This document shows, one piece after another, positions 34,421 to 42,952 of a stretch of DNA of 64,000 nucleotides; within the stretch, counting starts at the first letter, position 1; every line of letters begins with the position of its first letter. Source of the DNA: Rhodobacter viridis. Its GTDB lineage: Bacteria > Pseudomonadota > Alphaproteobacteria > Rhodobacterales > Rhodobacteraceae. Where the stretch lies: contig NZ_QJTK01000011.1 in the NCBI RefSeq assembly GCF_003217355.1, positions 1 through 64,000 on the forward strand. The letters run 5' to 3'. Below the pieces are notes generated by a model. It was given only the letters and a program-made list of their open reading frames with translations, was not told the origin of the DNA and made no database searches. A program made the position numbers and the translations under genes.

Positions 34421-35437
34421 ATGCAGACACCCGATGCGCCCCACATTCCCGTTCTTCTGCGACCGCTCCTTCAGGCGGTCGCGCCTGTCTTGGGGACATG
34501 GCTCGATGGCACCTTCGGGGCGGGGGGCTATTCGAAGGGTCTGCTGGCCGCGGGGGCCGCGCGGGTGATCGGCATCGACCGCGACCCGCTCGCCTTCGAA
34601 ATGGCGGCGCCGTGGCGGGGGGACTATGGCGACCGGCTGGTGCTGGTCGAAAACACCTTCTCGAACCTTGATGCCGTGGCCGAGGACATCGCGCCCGAGG
34701 GGCTCGACGGGGTGGTGCTCGATCTTGGTGTCTCCTCGATGCAGCTCGATCAGGCCGAGCGCGGCTTTTCCTTCCTGCGCGATGGGCCTTTGGACATGCG
34801 GATGTCGCAATCCGGGCCGTCGGCCGCCGATCTGGTGAACGAGGCCGACGAGGGTACGCTCGCCGATATCCTCTATCATTACGGCGAGGAACGCGCCTCG
34901 CGCCGGATTGCCCGTGCCATCGTCGAAGCCCGCAAAACCGCGCCTTATGAAAGCACCAAGCAGCTGGTGGCCACGGTCGAGCGCTGCCTGCCGCGGCCGA
35001 AGCCGGGGCAGAGCCATCCCGCGACGCGCAGCTTTCAGGCGCTGCGCATCGCGGTGAACGACGAATTCGGCCAGCTGATCGAGGGGCTCGAAGCCGCCGA
35101 ACGGGCGCTGAAGCCGGGTGGCAAACTGGCCGTCGTCACCTTCCATTCGCTCGAAGACCGGGTGGTGAAGCGCTTCTTTCAGGCGCGCTCGGGCCGGGCA
35201 CCCGGGGGCTCGCGCTATGCGCCCGAGACCGCGGCCGAGGCGGCGGCCTTCGATCTTGTGACCCGAAAGGGGGTCGGACCCGACGAAATCGAGCTTGCAG
35301 AGAACCCGCGGGCACGATCTGCTATATTGCGCATCGGTGCACGCACCGAATCTCCTGCCGGTAGAGCTGATCGTCATAGCCTTGGCCTGCCGGCTCCCCT
35401 ATTCGAAACCGACCGCAGCCGGGGCCGCCCCAGATGA
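34421..35437 (+). CDS. rsmH: 16S rRNA (cytosine-1402-N4)-methyltransferase RsmH
   Basis: A 338-residue methyltransferase. [13 protein letters not shown] opens the protein, the SAM site is [17 protein letters not shown], and the family signatures are [20 protein letters not shown] and [21 protein letters not shown] at 34421 comes one base after the mraZ stop. The end overlaps ftsL (ATGA). It is part of the conserved dcw order. Confidence 0.95.
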   Translation: MQTPDAPHIPVLLRPLLQAVAPVLGTWLDGTFGAGGYSKGLLAAGAARVIGIDRDPLAFEMAAPWRGDYGDRLVLVENTFSNLDAVAEDIAPEGLDGVVLDLGVSSMQLDQAERGFSFLRDGPLDMRMSQSGPSAADLVNEADEGTLADILYHYGEERASRRIARAIVEARKTAPYESTKQLVATVERCLPRPKPGQSHPATRSFQALRIAVNDEFGQLIEGLEAAERALKPGGKLAVVTFHSLEDRVVKRFFQARSGRAPGGSRYAPETAAEAAAFDLVTRKGVGPDEIELAENPRARSAILRIGARTESPAGRADRHSLGLPAPLFETDRSRGRPR

Positions 35438-35832
35438 AGACCATCTCGTATATCCTTGTTTCTCTTTGTGTTCTTGGTCTTGCCTTCTGGGCCTATCACG
35501 TCAACTACGCCACCCAGGACCGCGAAGAAGAGCTGCGCGCCCTGAATTCCGAGATCGCCGACCTGCAGGAAGGCCTGAGCGTTCTGCGCGCCGAATGGGC
35601 CTATCTGAACCGCCCCGAGCGGCTGCGCGAACTTGTGAACCTCAATTTCGCCTCGCTCGGCCTGCTGCCGATGACGCCCGATCAATTCGGCACCGCCTCG
35701 ATGGTGGCCTATCCGGTGCCCGAAGGCGCCGATCCGGCCGCGATCGATCAGGCCGTCGCGCAGGCCGTCGAAGTTTCTGCGCCGCCGACCGATGACGACA
35801 GCTCGCAAGTCGTCGAGGAGGAAGCTCAATGA
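35434..35832 (+). CDS. ftsL: cell-division protein FtsL
   Basis: A 132-residue protein with one N-terminal membrane segment ([20 protein letters not shown]), a coiled coil ([29 protein letters not shown]) and the FtsL-type [12 protein letters not shown]. An acidic Ala/Asp/Glu tail follows. It overlaps rsmH and ftsI by four bases each. It joins the divisome with FtsB and FtsQ and helps activate FtsWI. Confidence 0.9.
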   Translation: MKTISYILVSLCVLGLAFWAYHVNYATQDREEELRALNSEIADLQEGLSVLRAEWAYLNRPERLRELVNLNFASLGLLPMTPDQFGTASMVAYPVPEGADPAAIDQAVAQAVEVSAPPTDDDSSQVVEEEAQ

Positions 35833-37628
35833 GCCAACGCACCCCGCTGCGACCGCTTGCCCGCATCCTTGACGCCCGCGCCCGCGGCGAAAACCCCGAC
35901 CTGATCGAGCGCGACAACATCCGCGCCCGTGGCGAGGCGGGGCGGGAAGCGGCCCGGGCGCGGGTGGCCTGGCGCATCGGCCTTGTGATAGGCATCTTCT
36001 GTGTCTGCTTTGGCGCTGTCGGCGTCCGGATGGGGACGCTCGCGGCCTCGACCCCCGAGGAGCCGCAGCGCGCCGATACCGCGCCCGTCATCATGGCGCA
36101 GCGCGCCGACATCACCGACCGCGAGGGCCGGGTGCTGGCGACGAATCTGGTGACCCATGCGCTTTACGCGCAGCCGCCGATGATGGTCGATCCGGTCGGC
36201 ACGGCGAAGAAACTGGCGAAGATCTTCCCCGATCTTGATGCCAAACGTCTGGCTGCCGATTTTACCGGCTCGCGCAAATTCGTCTGGATCAAGAAGAAGA
36301 TTTCGCCCGAGCAGCTGCAGCTGGTGCATGACATCGGCGAGCCGGGGCTGCTCTTTGGCCCGCGCGAGATGCGGCTTTACCCGAACGGGCGGCTGGCGGC
36401 GCATGTGCTGGGCGGCGCGCGCTTTGGCAACGAAGGCGTCGACAGCGCCGAGATCGTCGGCACCGCGGGCGTCGAAAAGGCCTTCGATGGCTGGCTGCGC
36501 GATCCGGCCAACAATGGTGCGCCGCTGAAGCTTTCGATCGATCTGACGGTGCAGCAGGCGGTCGAGGAAATCCTTGCCGGTGGCATGAAGCTGATGAATG
36601 CCAAGGGCGCGACCGCGGTGGTGATGGAGGCCCATACGGGCGAGATCATCGCCATGGCCTCGCTGCCCGATTTCGACCCGAATGATCGCCCGGCGCCGCT
36701 CGCCAAGGGCGATGCCTCCGACAGCCCGCTCTTCAACCGCGCGGTGCAGGGGGTTTACGAGCTTGGCTCGACCTTCAAGATCTTTGCCGTCGCGCAGGCG
36801 CTGGAACTGGGGCTGGTGAACCCGACGACGATGCTCGACACCAAATCGCCGATGGTCTGGGGCCGGTTCCGCATCCGCGATTTCCACAATTACGGGCCCG
36901 CGCTCTCGATCACCGATATCGTGGTCGAAAGCTCGAACGTCGGCACGGCGCGGATTGCGCTGCTGATCGGCGGGCAGCGGCAGAAGGCATTCCTCGAAAG
37001 CCTCGGCTTCATGGCGCCGACTCCGGTCGAGCTGTCCGAGGCGAATTCGGGCCGTCCGATCGTGCCGGCGAAATGGTCCGAGATCACCTCGATGACGGTG
37101 GGCTATGGCCACGGCCTGGCCGCCTCGCCGCTGCATCTGGCGGCGGCCTATGCGACGATCGCGAATGGTGGGTACAAGGTCAAACCGACGCTGGTGCATG
37201 CCGCAACCCATGAAAAGGGGCCTCAGGTGATGAGCACCGAGGCGGCCAAGACCGCGCTGGCGATGATGCGCGCCGTGGTGACGCGCGGCACGGCCTCCTT
37301 TGCCGATGTGCCGGGCTACGAGGTCGCGGGCAAGACCGGCACCGCCGACAAGGTGAAACCGGGCGGCGGCTATTACGACAACAAGGTGATCGCCACCTTC
37401 GCCTCGGCCTTCCCGGCCTCGGATCCGAAATACATTCTGGTGCTGAGCCTTGACGAACCCTCGTCCTTTGCGGCGAACGAGACGCGGCGCACCGCGGGCT
37501 GGACGGCCGTTCCGGTCGCCGCCGAGGTGATCCGCCGCATCGCGCCGATCCTGGGCATGCGCCCGGCCGACAGCGTGCCGGAGGTTCTGGACGGCATCCA
37601 GCTGGTCAAGGCCGCGAAAAGCCACTGA
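35829..37628 (+). CDS. ftsI: FtsI/PBP3, septal peptidoglycan transpeptidase
   Basis: A 599-residue class B penicillin-binding protein. A cytoplasmic basic tail precedes a membrane segment at about residues 50-75. The dimerisation domain (RADITDREGRVLATNL) is followed by the transpeptidase with SxxK in ELGSTFKIF, SxN in VESSNVGTA and KTG in VAGKTGTAD. It crosslinks septal peptidoglycan with FtsW. It is the last dcw gene in this stretch; murE does not follow, since a terminator and a convergent regulator gene end the unit. Confidence 0.95.
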   Translation: MSQRTPLRPLARILDARARGENPDLIERDNIRARGEAGREAARARVAWRIGLVIGIFCVCFGAVGVRMGTLAASTPEEPQRADTAPVIMAQRADITDREGRVLATNLVTHALYAQPPMMVDPVGTAKKLAKIFPDLDAKRLAADFTGSRKFVWIKKKISPEQLQLVHDIGEPGLLFGPREMRLYPNGRLAAHVLGGARFGNEGVDSAEIVGTAGVEKAFDGWLRDPANNGAPLKLSIDLTVQQAVEEILAGGMKLMNAKGATAVVMEAHTGEIIAMASLPDFDPNDRPAPLAKGDASDSPLFNRAVQGVYELGSTFKIFAVAQALELGLVNPTTMLDTKSPMVWGRFRIRDFHNYGPALSITDIVVESSNVGTARIALLIGGQRQKAFLESLGFMAPTPVELSEANSGRPIVPAKWSEITSMTVGYGHGLAASPLHLAAAYATIANGGYKVKPTLVHAATHEKGPQVMSTEAAKTALAMMRAVVTRGTASFADVPGYEVAGKTGTADKVKPGGGYYDNKVIATFASAFPASDPKYILVLSLDEPSSFAANETRRTAGWTAVPVAAEVIRRIAPILGMRPADSVPEVLDGIQLVKAAKSH

Positions 37629-37639
37629 GGGCGGAGCGG

Positions 37640-37680
37640 GGATCTGCCCCGCACCCCGGGATATTTCGGGCAAGATGAAG
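37640..37680 (+). repeat. dispersed intergenic repeat, copy 3
   Basis: CCCCGCACCCCGGGATATTT continues with CGGGCAAGATGAAGG. It matches copy 2 after mrp over most of its length and, like it, stands directly before a terminator hairpin. Confidence 0.55.
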
Positions 37681-37685
37681 GCGGC

Positions 37686-37718
37686 GGGTCGGATCGGAAG
37701 ATCCGGCCCGTTCGTTTT
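37686..37718 (+). terminator. Rho-independent terminator of the mraZ-ftsI unit
   Basis: GGGTCGGATC (37686-37695) pairs with GATCCGGCCC (37700-37709) with one G-T pair around a GGAA loop, followed by GTTCGTTTT. The convergent LacI gene ends six bases later. Confidence 0.8.
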
Positions 37719-37723
37719 GGCAC

Positions 37724-38758
37724 TCAGCTGCGGGCGGGCAGGGGCGCCGGCGTGCGCAGGATGCAGGGCACGCGGAAATGATCTTTCGTGTCGATCCCGC
37801 CCTCGATCAGCTCGAAGACCTTGGCGATCATCCCGTCCACATCCTGCTCGATCATGCCCACATTGTCGGGCAGTTGCGCGGCGAAGCTGTCATAGTCGAA
37901 GCAGCCGTAGCGCATCCGCCCGGCGTGATCGGGGACCGCGCGGTTGAGCCAGCCCACCACCCCTTCGAGGGTGATCGTCGAGTTCACGAACAGCCCCGGC
38001 GGCAGCGCGATCGGCAGATCGTCGAGCGCCCGCTCGGTCTTGTCGGGGGAATAGCCGCAGGCGAGGATATGGGTCTCGGGCAGGGCGATGCCGCGCTCGG
38101 CATGGGCGGTGCGAAAGCCCCGGATCCGCTCGGCGGTGTTGTGATCGGAGGCCCGGCCACCGATGAAGAGCAGGGGGCCAGGGTAGCCCAGATCGTCGCG
38201 GCAGCGGTCGAGAATGAGATGCGTGATCGTCTGCGCCCCGGCGAAGTTGTCCGAGGTGACCGAAGCGGCCTTTGACCCCGGCAGGTCGAGGTTGAGCACC
38301 CGCACCCCCGCCGCGGCGCAAAGATCGGCAATCCGGTCCGGGTCGGTCGCCCCGTTCGCGACGAGACAATCGACCTGATAGGACAGAAGCGCCCGCGCCG
38401 CCTCGAATTCCAGCTCCGGGTCGCGCTGCGTGCAGGTCATCACCGGAAACATCCCATGCGCGCGCGCCACCGCCTCGAATCGCTCGGCCATCGCGCCGAA
38501 GTAGCGGTTGTCATATTTCGGAACGATCATGCCGACGATGTTCGAGCGCTCGCGCCGCAGCACCGAGGCCTGAATGTTCACCGCATAGCCCTGTTCCCCC
38601 GCCAGCGCGGTGATCCGGTCGGCCAGCTTTTCACTGATCCGCCGCTTCTTCCAGGACCCGTTCAGAACCGCGCTGACGGCACTCGGCGAGGTCCCCGCAA
38701 GCGTGGCCAGGTCATAGATCGTGGGGCGCTTGCGGCCGGGGCCGGGGGTGTCGGTCAT
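37724..38758 (-). CDS. LacI-family transcriptional regulator of the pentitol operon
   Basis: A 344-residue regulator. The N-terminal helix-turn-helix is PTIYDLATLAGTSPSAVSAVLNGSW with hinge RISEKLADRITALAGEQGY, followed by a periplasmic-binding-type sensor (VGMIVPKYDNRYFGAMAERF). It is divergent from the ABC transporter operon, with a 38-bp near-palindrome between them, so it probably represses that operon and itself until the pentitol or a metabolite is bound. The inducer is inferred from the operon content. Confidence 0.9.
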   Translation of the reverse strand: MTDTPGPGRKRPTIYDLATLAGTSPSAVSAVLNGSWKKRRISEKLADRITALAGEQGYAVNIQASVLRRERSNIVGMIVPKYDNRYFGAMAERFEAVARAHGMFPVMTCTQRDPELEFEAARALLSYQVDCLVANGATDPDRIADLCAAAGVRVLNLDLPGSKAASVTSDNFAGAQTITHLILDRCRDDLGYPGPLLFIGGRASDHNTAERIRGFRTAHAERGIALPETHILACGYSPDKTERALDDLPIALPPGLFVNSTITLEGVVGWLNRAVPDHAGRMRYGCFDYDSFAAQLPDNVGMIEQDVDGMIAKVFELIEGGIDTKDHFRVPCILRTPAPLPARS

Positions 38759-38818
38759 GGTTTCCCGTCGTCTCTGTCATCTTCCATCTTGACGTGAATC
38801 GAAACCGGATGCAATTCT

Positions 38819-38856
38819 GCTTCATCGATTGAGCAAGCTTGCGCAACCGATGAAGC
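38819..38856. promoter_or_regulatory. 38-bp near-perfect palindrome, probable LacI-family operator
   Basis: Symmetric about 38837/38838. The inner part is TTGAGCAAG|CTTGCGCAA (38829-38846), a typical LacI-type operator with one mismatched pair. The outer arms GCTTCATCG (38819-38827) and CGATGAAGC (38848-38856) match perfectly. In total 17 of 19 base pairs are symmetric. It lies 60 bases from the regulator start and 147 from the transporter start. Confidence 0.75.
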
Positions 38857-39002
38857 AAGCGAGGCGGAGGCGTGGAGGAGGCGCAACCGGGTCGTGTCGG
38901 CGCGTGTCGCGACGGGGCTTTCGGGCCTTCGCGGACGGCGGACGGGACCAAGGGCCAAGACCGAGCCACAGCTTTGCAGATCATCCAGAGGAGGAGACCA
39001 GG

Positions 39003-40049
39003 ATGAACAAGACGATTTCGCTGGCGGGGGCTTCGGTTCTCGTTGCAGCTTTCTTCGGCGCGGCCGCGAGTGCGCAGGAAGCCGCCACCGTGGCGTTCCT
39101 GATGCCCGACCAGGCCTCGACGCGCTACGAGCAGCACGATTTCCCTGGCTTCAAGGCCGCCATGGGCAAGCTTTGCGCCGATTGCACGGTGATCTATCAA
39201 AACGCCAATGCCGATGTGGCGCTGCAACAGCAGCAGTTCAACTCGGTGATTGCGCAGGGCGCCAAGGTGATCGTGCTCGATCCGGTCGACAGCGCCGCCG
39301 CCGCGAACCTTGTGGAAATCGCGCAGTCGCAAGGCGTCAAGGTCATCGCCTATGACCGTCCGATCCCGGCGAAACCGGCGGATTACTATGTCTCCTTCGA
39401 CAATGAAGGTATCGGCTATGCGATCGCGAAATCGCTCGTTGATCACATGAAGGCCTCGGGCGTGCCGGATGGCGCGGGGGTTCTGGAAATCAACGGCTCG
39501 CCCACCGATGCGGCCGCCGGTCTGATCCGCGACGGCATCCACCGCGCGCTGGAGGAAACGCCCTATACCAAGCTCTCGGAATTCGACACGCCGGATTGGG
39601 CGCCGCCGAAAGCGCAGGAATGGACCGCCGGGCAGATCACCCGCTTTGGCGATCAGATCAAGGGCATCGTCGCGGCGAACGACGGCACCGGCGGCGGCGC
39701 GATTGCGGCCCTCAAGGCCGCGGGCACCGATCCGATGCCGCCGGTCACCGGCAACGACGCCACGATCGCGGCGCTGCAGCTGATCATCGCGGGCGATCAA
39801 TACAACACGATCTCGAAACCCTCGGAAATCGTGGCCGAAGCCGCCGCCAATGTCGCGGTGACCTTCCTCAAGGGCGAAACGCCCGCGCCGAAGACGACGC
39901 TTTACGACACGCCCTCGGAACTCTTCGTTCCGGCCGTCGTGACCAAGGAAAACATCAAGGCCGAGATCTTCGACAAGGGCATTCAGACCGCCGCCGAAAT
40001 CTGCACCGGCGAATATGCCGAGGGCTGCAAGGCGCTCGGGATCGAGTAA
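39003..40049 (+). CDS. sugar/polyol ABC transporter substrate-binding protein
   Basis: A 348-residue periplasmic protein. The signal peptide MNKTISLAGASVLVAAFFGAAASAQ is followed by the xylose/ribose-type fold: VAFLMPDQASTRYEQHDFPGF, the ligand segment AKVIVLDPVDSAAAANLV, VKVIAYDRPIP and VTGNDATIAALQLIIAGDQYNT. The closest type is XylF-like. GGAGGAGACCAGG precedes ATG. With the following ATPase and permease it forms an importer, probably for ribitol or another pentitol given the dehydrogenase and kinase downstream. Confidence 0.85.
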   Translation: MNKTISLAGASVLVAAFFGAAASAQEAATVAFLMPDQASTRYEQHDFPGFKAAMGKLCADCTVIYQNANADVALQQQQFNSVIAQGAKVIVLDPVDSAAAANLVEIAQSQGVKVIAYDRPIPAKPADYYVSFDNEGIGYAIAKSLVDHMKASGVPDGAGVLEINGSPTDAAAGLIRDGIHRALEETPYTKLSEFDTPDWAPPKAQEWTAGQITRFGDQIKGIVAANDGTGGGAIAALKAAGTDPMPPVTGNDATIAALQLIIAGDQYNTISKPSEIVAEAAANVAVTFLKGETPAPKTTLYDTPSELFVPAVVTKENIKAEIFDKGIQTAAEICTGEYAEGCKALGIE

Positions 40050-40130
40050 GGTCCGGGCATCACGTCAGACCTGTGAACGAGAGGCGCAGGCGGGCAACTG
40101 CCTGCGTCCCCAAAGGGAGGGGAGAGCCTG

Positions 40131-40934
40131 ATGGCTGTGAAAGACGCAACGCTTGCGCCCGCGCGCGAGCCGATCTTGCGCCTGCGCGGGGTGACCAAGA
40201 CCTTCGGCGCCGTGTCGGCGCTGAGCGACATCGATCTGGACGTCCATGCGGGCGAGGTGGTGGCGCTGGTGGGCGACAACGGCGCGGGGAAAAGCACGCT
40301 GATCAAGATCCTTGCGGGCGTGTTCCAGCCCACATCGGGCACGATCGAGTTCATGGGGCGTCCGGTCAGCATCGACAGCCCCTCGGCGGCGCTGACTTTG
40401 GGCATTTCCACCGTGTTTCAGGATCTGTCGCTGTGCGAGAACCTCGATGTGGTGGCGAACCTGTTCCTCGGGCAGGAGCTGTCCCCTTGGGCGCTGGACG
40501 AAGTGCAGATGGAGGTCCGCGCCTGGCAATTGCTCGGCGAGCTTGCCGCCCGCATTCCCTCGGTGCGCGAACCCATCGCCTCGCTCTCGGGCGGGCAGCG
40601 TCAGACCGTGGCCATCGCCCGCTCGCTGCTTCTCGAGCCGAAGATCGTCATGCTGGACGAGCCGACCGCAGCGCTTGGCGTGGCCCAGACCGCCGAGGTC
40701 CTGAACCTGATCGAACGCCTGCGCGACCGCGGCTATGGCGTCATCCTGATTTCGCACAACATGGACAACGTCCGCGCCGTGTCCGACCGGATCGCGGTGC
40801 TGCGGCTCGGTCGCAACAATGGCACCTTCACCGCCGACGCCACGCGCGAGCAGATCGTCGCCGCGATCATGGGCGCCGATGACAATGTCGCCGCCCGTCG
40901 AGATGCCATCGAACGCACGAGGGCCCAGCAATGA
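40131..40934 (+). CDS. sugar ABC transporter ATPase (single-domain)
   Basis: A 267-residue ATPase with Walker A GDNGAGKSTLIKI, signature LSGGQRQTVAIARSL, Walker B KIVMLDEPTAALG and switch His in LISHNMDNV. It has one nucleotide-binding domain, unlike the double-domain RbsA/XylG; relatives of this type serve FrcA-like importers. The end overlaps the permease start (ATGA). AAGGGAGGGGAG precedes ATG. Confidence 0.88.
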   Translation: MAVKDATLAPAREPILRLRGVTKTFGAVSALSDIDLDVHAGEVVALVGDNGAGKSTLIKILAGVFQPTSGTIEFMGRPVSIDSPSAALTLGISTVFQDLSLCENLDVVANLFLGQELSPWALDEVQMEVRAWQLLGELAARIPSVREPIASLSGGQRQTVAIARSLLLEPKIVMLDEPTAALGVAQTAEVLNLIERLRDRGYGVILISHNMDNVRAVSDRIAVLRLGRNNGTFTADATREQIVAAIMGADDNVAARRDAIERTRAQQ

Positions 40935-42181
40935 GCATGAAACCCGACACTCCGAAACCCGCCTATGACCGAGCCGACGCGCGGGTGCGGGCCGATAACG
41001 GGCTTTCCGGCGCCGCGCGCGCTTTTGTCGACCGCATCCGCTCGGGTGATCTGGGCATCCTGCCGGTGGTGGTGGGGCTGATCCTGATCTCGCTCGTCTT
41101 CACCGCGCTCAATCCGGTGTTCCTGCTGCCCAACAACCTCGTCAACCTGCTGTTCGATGCCGCCGCGGTGGGGTTCATCTCGCTCGGCATCGTGATGGTG
41201 CTGCTGCTGGGCGAGATCGACCTCTCGGTCGGTTCGATGAGCGGTCTTGCCTCGGCGCTGGTCGGCGTTCTTTGGGTGAACATGGGCCTGCCGCTGCCGC
41301 TGGCGCTTCTGGCGGCGCTTTCGGCCGGGGCGATGATGGGGGCGGCCTATGCGACGCTGCTCAATCGCTTCACCATGCCGAGCTTCGTCTCCACGCTCTC
41401 GGGGCTGCTCGCGCTGCTGGGCATGCAGCTTTACATCCTCGGGCCGACCGGCTCGATCAACCTGCCTTACGCCTCGTTCCTTGTCCGCTTCGGGCAGATC
41501 CTGATCATGCCGGACTGGGCCTCTTACGCGCTGGCTTTGGTGCCCGGGCTTGGCATCCTCTGGTTCGGCTTTCGGCAGATGAAGGCGCGGGCGGCGGCGA
41601 ACCTGTCCTACACCAGCGCCAGTGTCGTGCTGGTCAAGGCGGGTGCCGTGACCGTGGCTCTCGAAGGCGCCGTCGCCTATCTGAACCTTGGCCGCGGTGT
41701 GCCCTTCATGTTCGTCGTCTTCGTGCTTTGCGTCGCGGCGATGCAATATGCGCTGACCCGCACGAAATGGGGCCGGTCGATGTTCGCCGTCGGCGGCAAT
41801 ATCGAGGCGGCGCGGCGCTCAGGGATAAAGGTGAAACGCATCCGCCTGACCGCCTTCATGCTCGGTTCCTCGCTCGCAGCCTTGGGCGGTGTCTTCTCGG
41901 CCGCGCGTCTGGCCACGGCCAGCCAGCAGGCGGGGACGGGCGACGTGAACCTCAATGCCATCGCCGCAGCCGTGATCGGGGGCACCTCGCTTTTCGGCGG
42001 TCGCGGCTCGGCCTGGGCGGCGCTTCTGGGCGTGCTGGTGATCCAGTCGATCTCGAACGGCCTCACCCTTCTCAATCTCAGCTCGTCGCTGCGTTACATG
42101 ATCACCGGGGCGGTTCTGGCCATCGCCGTGATCATCGACTCGCTCGCACGGCAATCGCGCGCCAGCCACGGCCGCGCCTGA
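40931..42181 (+). CDS. sugar ABC transporter permease (XylH/RbsC-type)
   Basis: A 416-residue permease with about ten to twelve membrane segments. Signature parts are VGFISLGIVMVLLLGEIDLSVGSMSGLASALVG near the middle and GTSLFGGRGSAWAALLGVLVIQSISNGL near the end, both typical of the BPD-transp-2 family of monosaccharide permeases. It starts within the ATPase stop. Confidence 0.9.
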   Translation: MSMKPDTPKPAYDRADARVRADNGLSGAARAFVDRIRSGDLGILPVVVGLILISLVFTALNPVFLLPNNLVNLLFDAAAVGFISLGIVMVLLLGEIDLSVGSMSGLASALVGVLWVNMGLPLPLALLAALSAGAMMGAAYATLLNRFTMPSFVSTLSGLLALLGMQLYILGPTGSINLPYASFLVRFGQILIMPDWASYALALVPGLGILWFGFRQMKARAAANLSYTSASVVLVKAGAVTVALEGAVAYLNLGRGVPFMFVVFVLCVAAMQYALTRTKWGRSMFAVGGNIEAARRSGIKVKRIRLTAFMLGSSLAALGGVFSAARLATASQQAGTGDVNLNAIAAAVIGGTSLFGGRGSAWAALLGVLVIQSISNGLTLLNLSSSLRYMITGAVLAIAVIIDSLARQSRASHGRA

Positions 42182-42196
42182 CAACCGGAGGATAGA

Positions 42197-42925
42197 ATGA
42201 CAAACCTCATGCAGGGCAAAACCGCCGCCATCACCGGCGCCGCCTCGGGCATCGGCCTCGCTTGCGCGAAAATTCTGGTCGAGGAAGGCGCGCAGGTCGT
42301 GCTGATCGACCGCGACGAGACGAAACTGGTGGCCGCCTGCGCCGAGATCGGACCCGGCGCCCATCCGCTGTCCCTTGATCTGTTTGACGGCAAGGCGGTC
42401 TCGGGGATGCTGCCCGCGATCCGTGATCTGGTCGGCGATCTCGACATCTTCCACGCCAATGCGGGCGCCTATGTCGGTGGCCCCGCCGCCGAGGGCAACC
42501 CGGATGTCTGGGACAAGGTGCTCAATCTGAACATCAACGCCGCCTTCCGCACGGTGAACGCGGTGCTGCCGCACATGATCGCGCGCAAGACCGGCGACAT
42601 CATCTTCACCTCCTCCGTCGCCGGGGTGGTGCCGGTGGTCTGGGAACCCGTCTACACCGCCTCGAAATTCGCGGTGCAGGCCTTCCTGCATGCCACCCGC
42701 CGCCAAGTGGCGCCGCATGGCATCCGCATGGGCGCGGTTCTGCCCGGCCCGGTGGTGACGGCGCTTCTGGATGACTGGCCGAAGGCGAAGATGGAGGAAG
42801 CCCTGGCGAATGGCTCGCTGATGCAGGCGCGCGAAGTGGCCGAGGCGGTGCTCTTCATGCTCAGCCGCAACCGCGGCGTCGTCGTGCGCGACCTCGTGCT
42901 GTTGCCCAACAGCGTCGATCTCTGA
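42197..42925 (+). CDS. short-chain dehydrogenase, probable ribitol 2-dehydrogenase
   Basis: A 242-residue SDR enzyme with NAD site [18 protein letters not shown] motif in [13 protein letters not shown], catalytic Ser in [10 protein letters not shown] and Tyr/Lys in VYTASKFAV. Length, the WEPVYTASK region and the pairing with a ribulokinase-like FGGY kinase favour oxidation of ribitol to D-ribulose; other polyols such as arabitol or xylitol remain possible. GGAGGATAG precedes ATG, 15 bases after the permease stop. Confidence 0.8.
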   Translation: MTNLMQGKTAAITGAASGIGLACAKILVEEGAQVVLIDRDETKLVAACAEIGPGAHPLSLDLFDGKAVSGMLPAIRDLVGDLDIFHANAGAYVGGPAAEGNPDVWDKVLNLNINAAFRTVNAVLPHMIARKTGDIIFTSSVAGVVPVVWEPVYTASKFAVQAFLHATRRQVAPHGIRMGAVLPGPVVTALLDDWPKAKMEEALANGSLMQAREVAEAVLFMLSRNRGVVVRDLVLLPNSVDL

Positions 42926-42952
42926 CCCCACGGCCAGCCCGGAGGAATTCCC

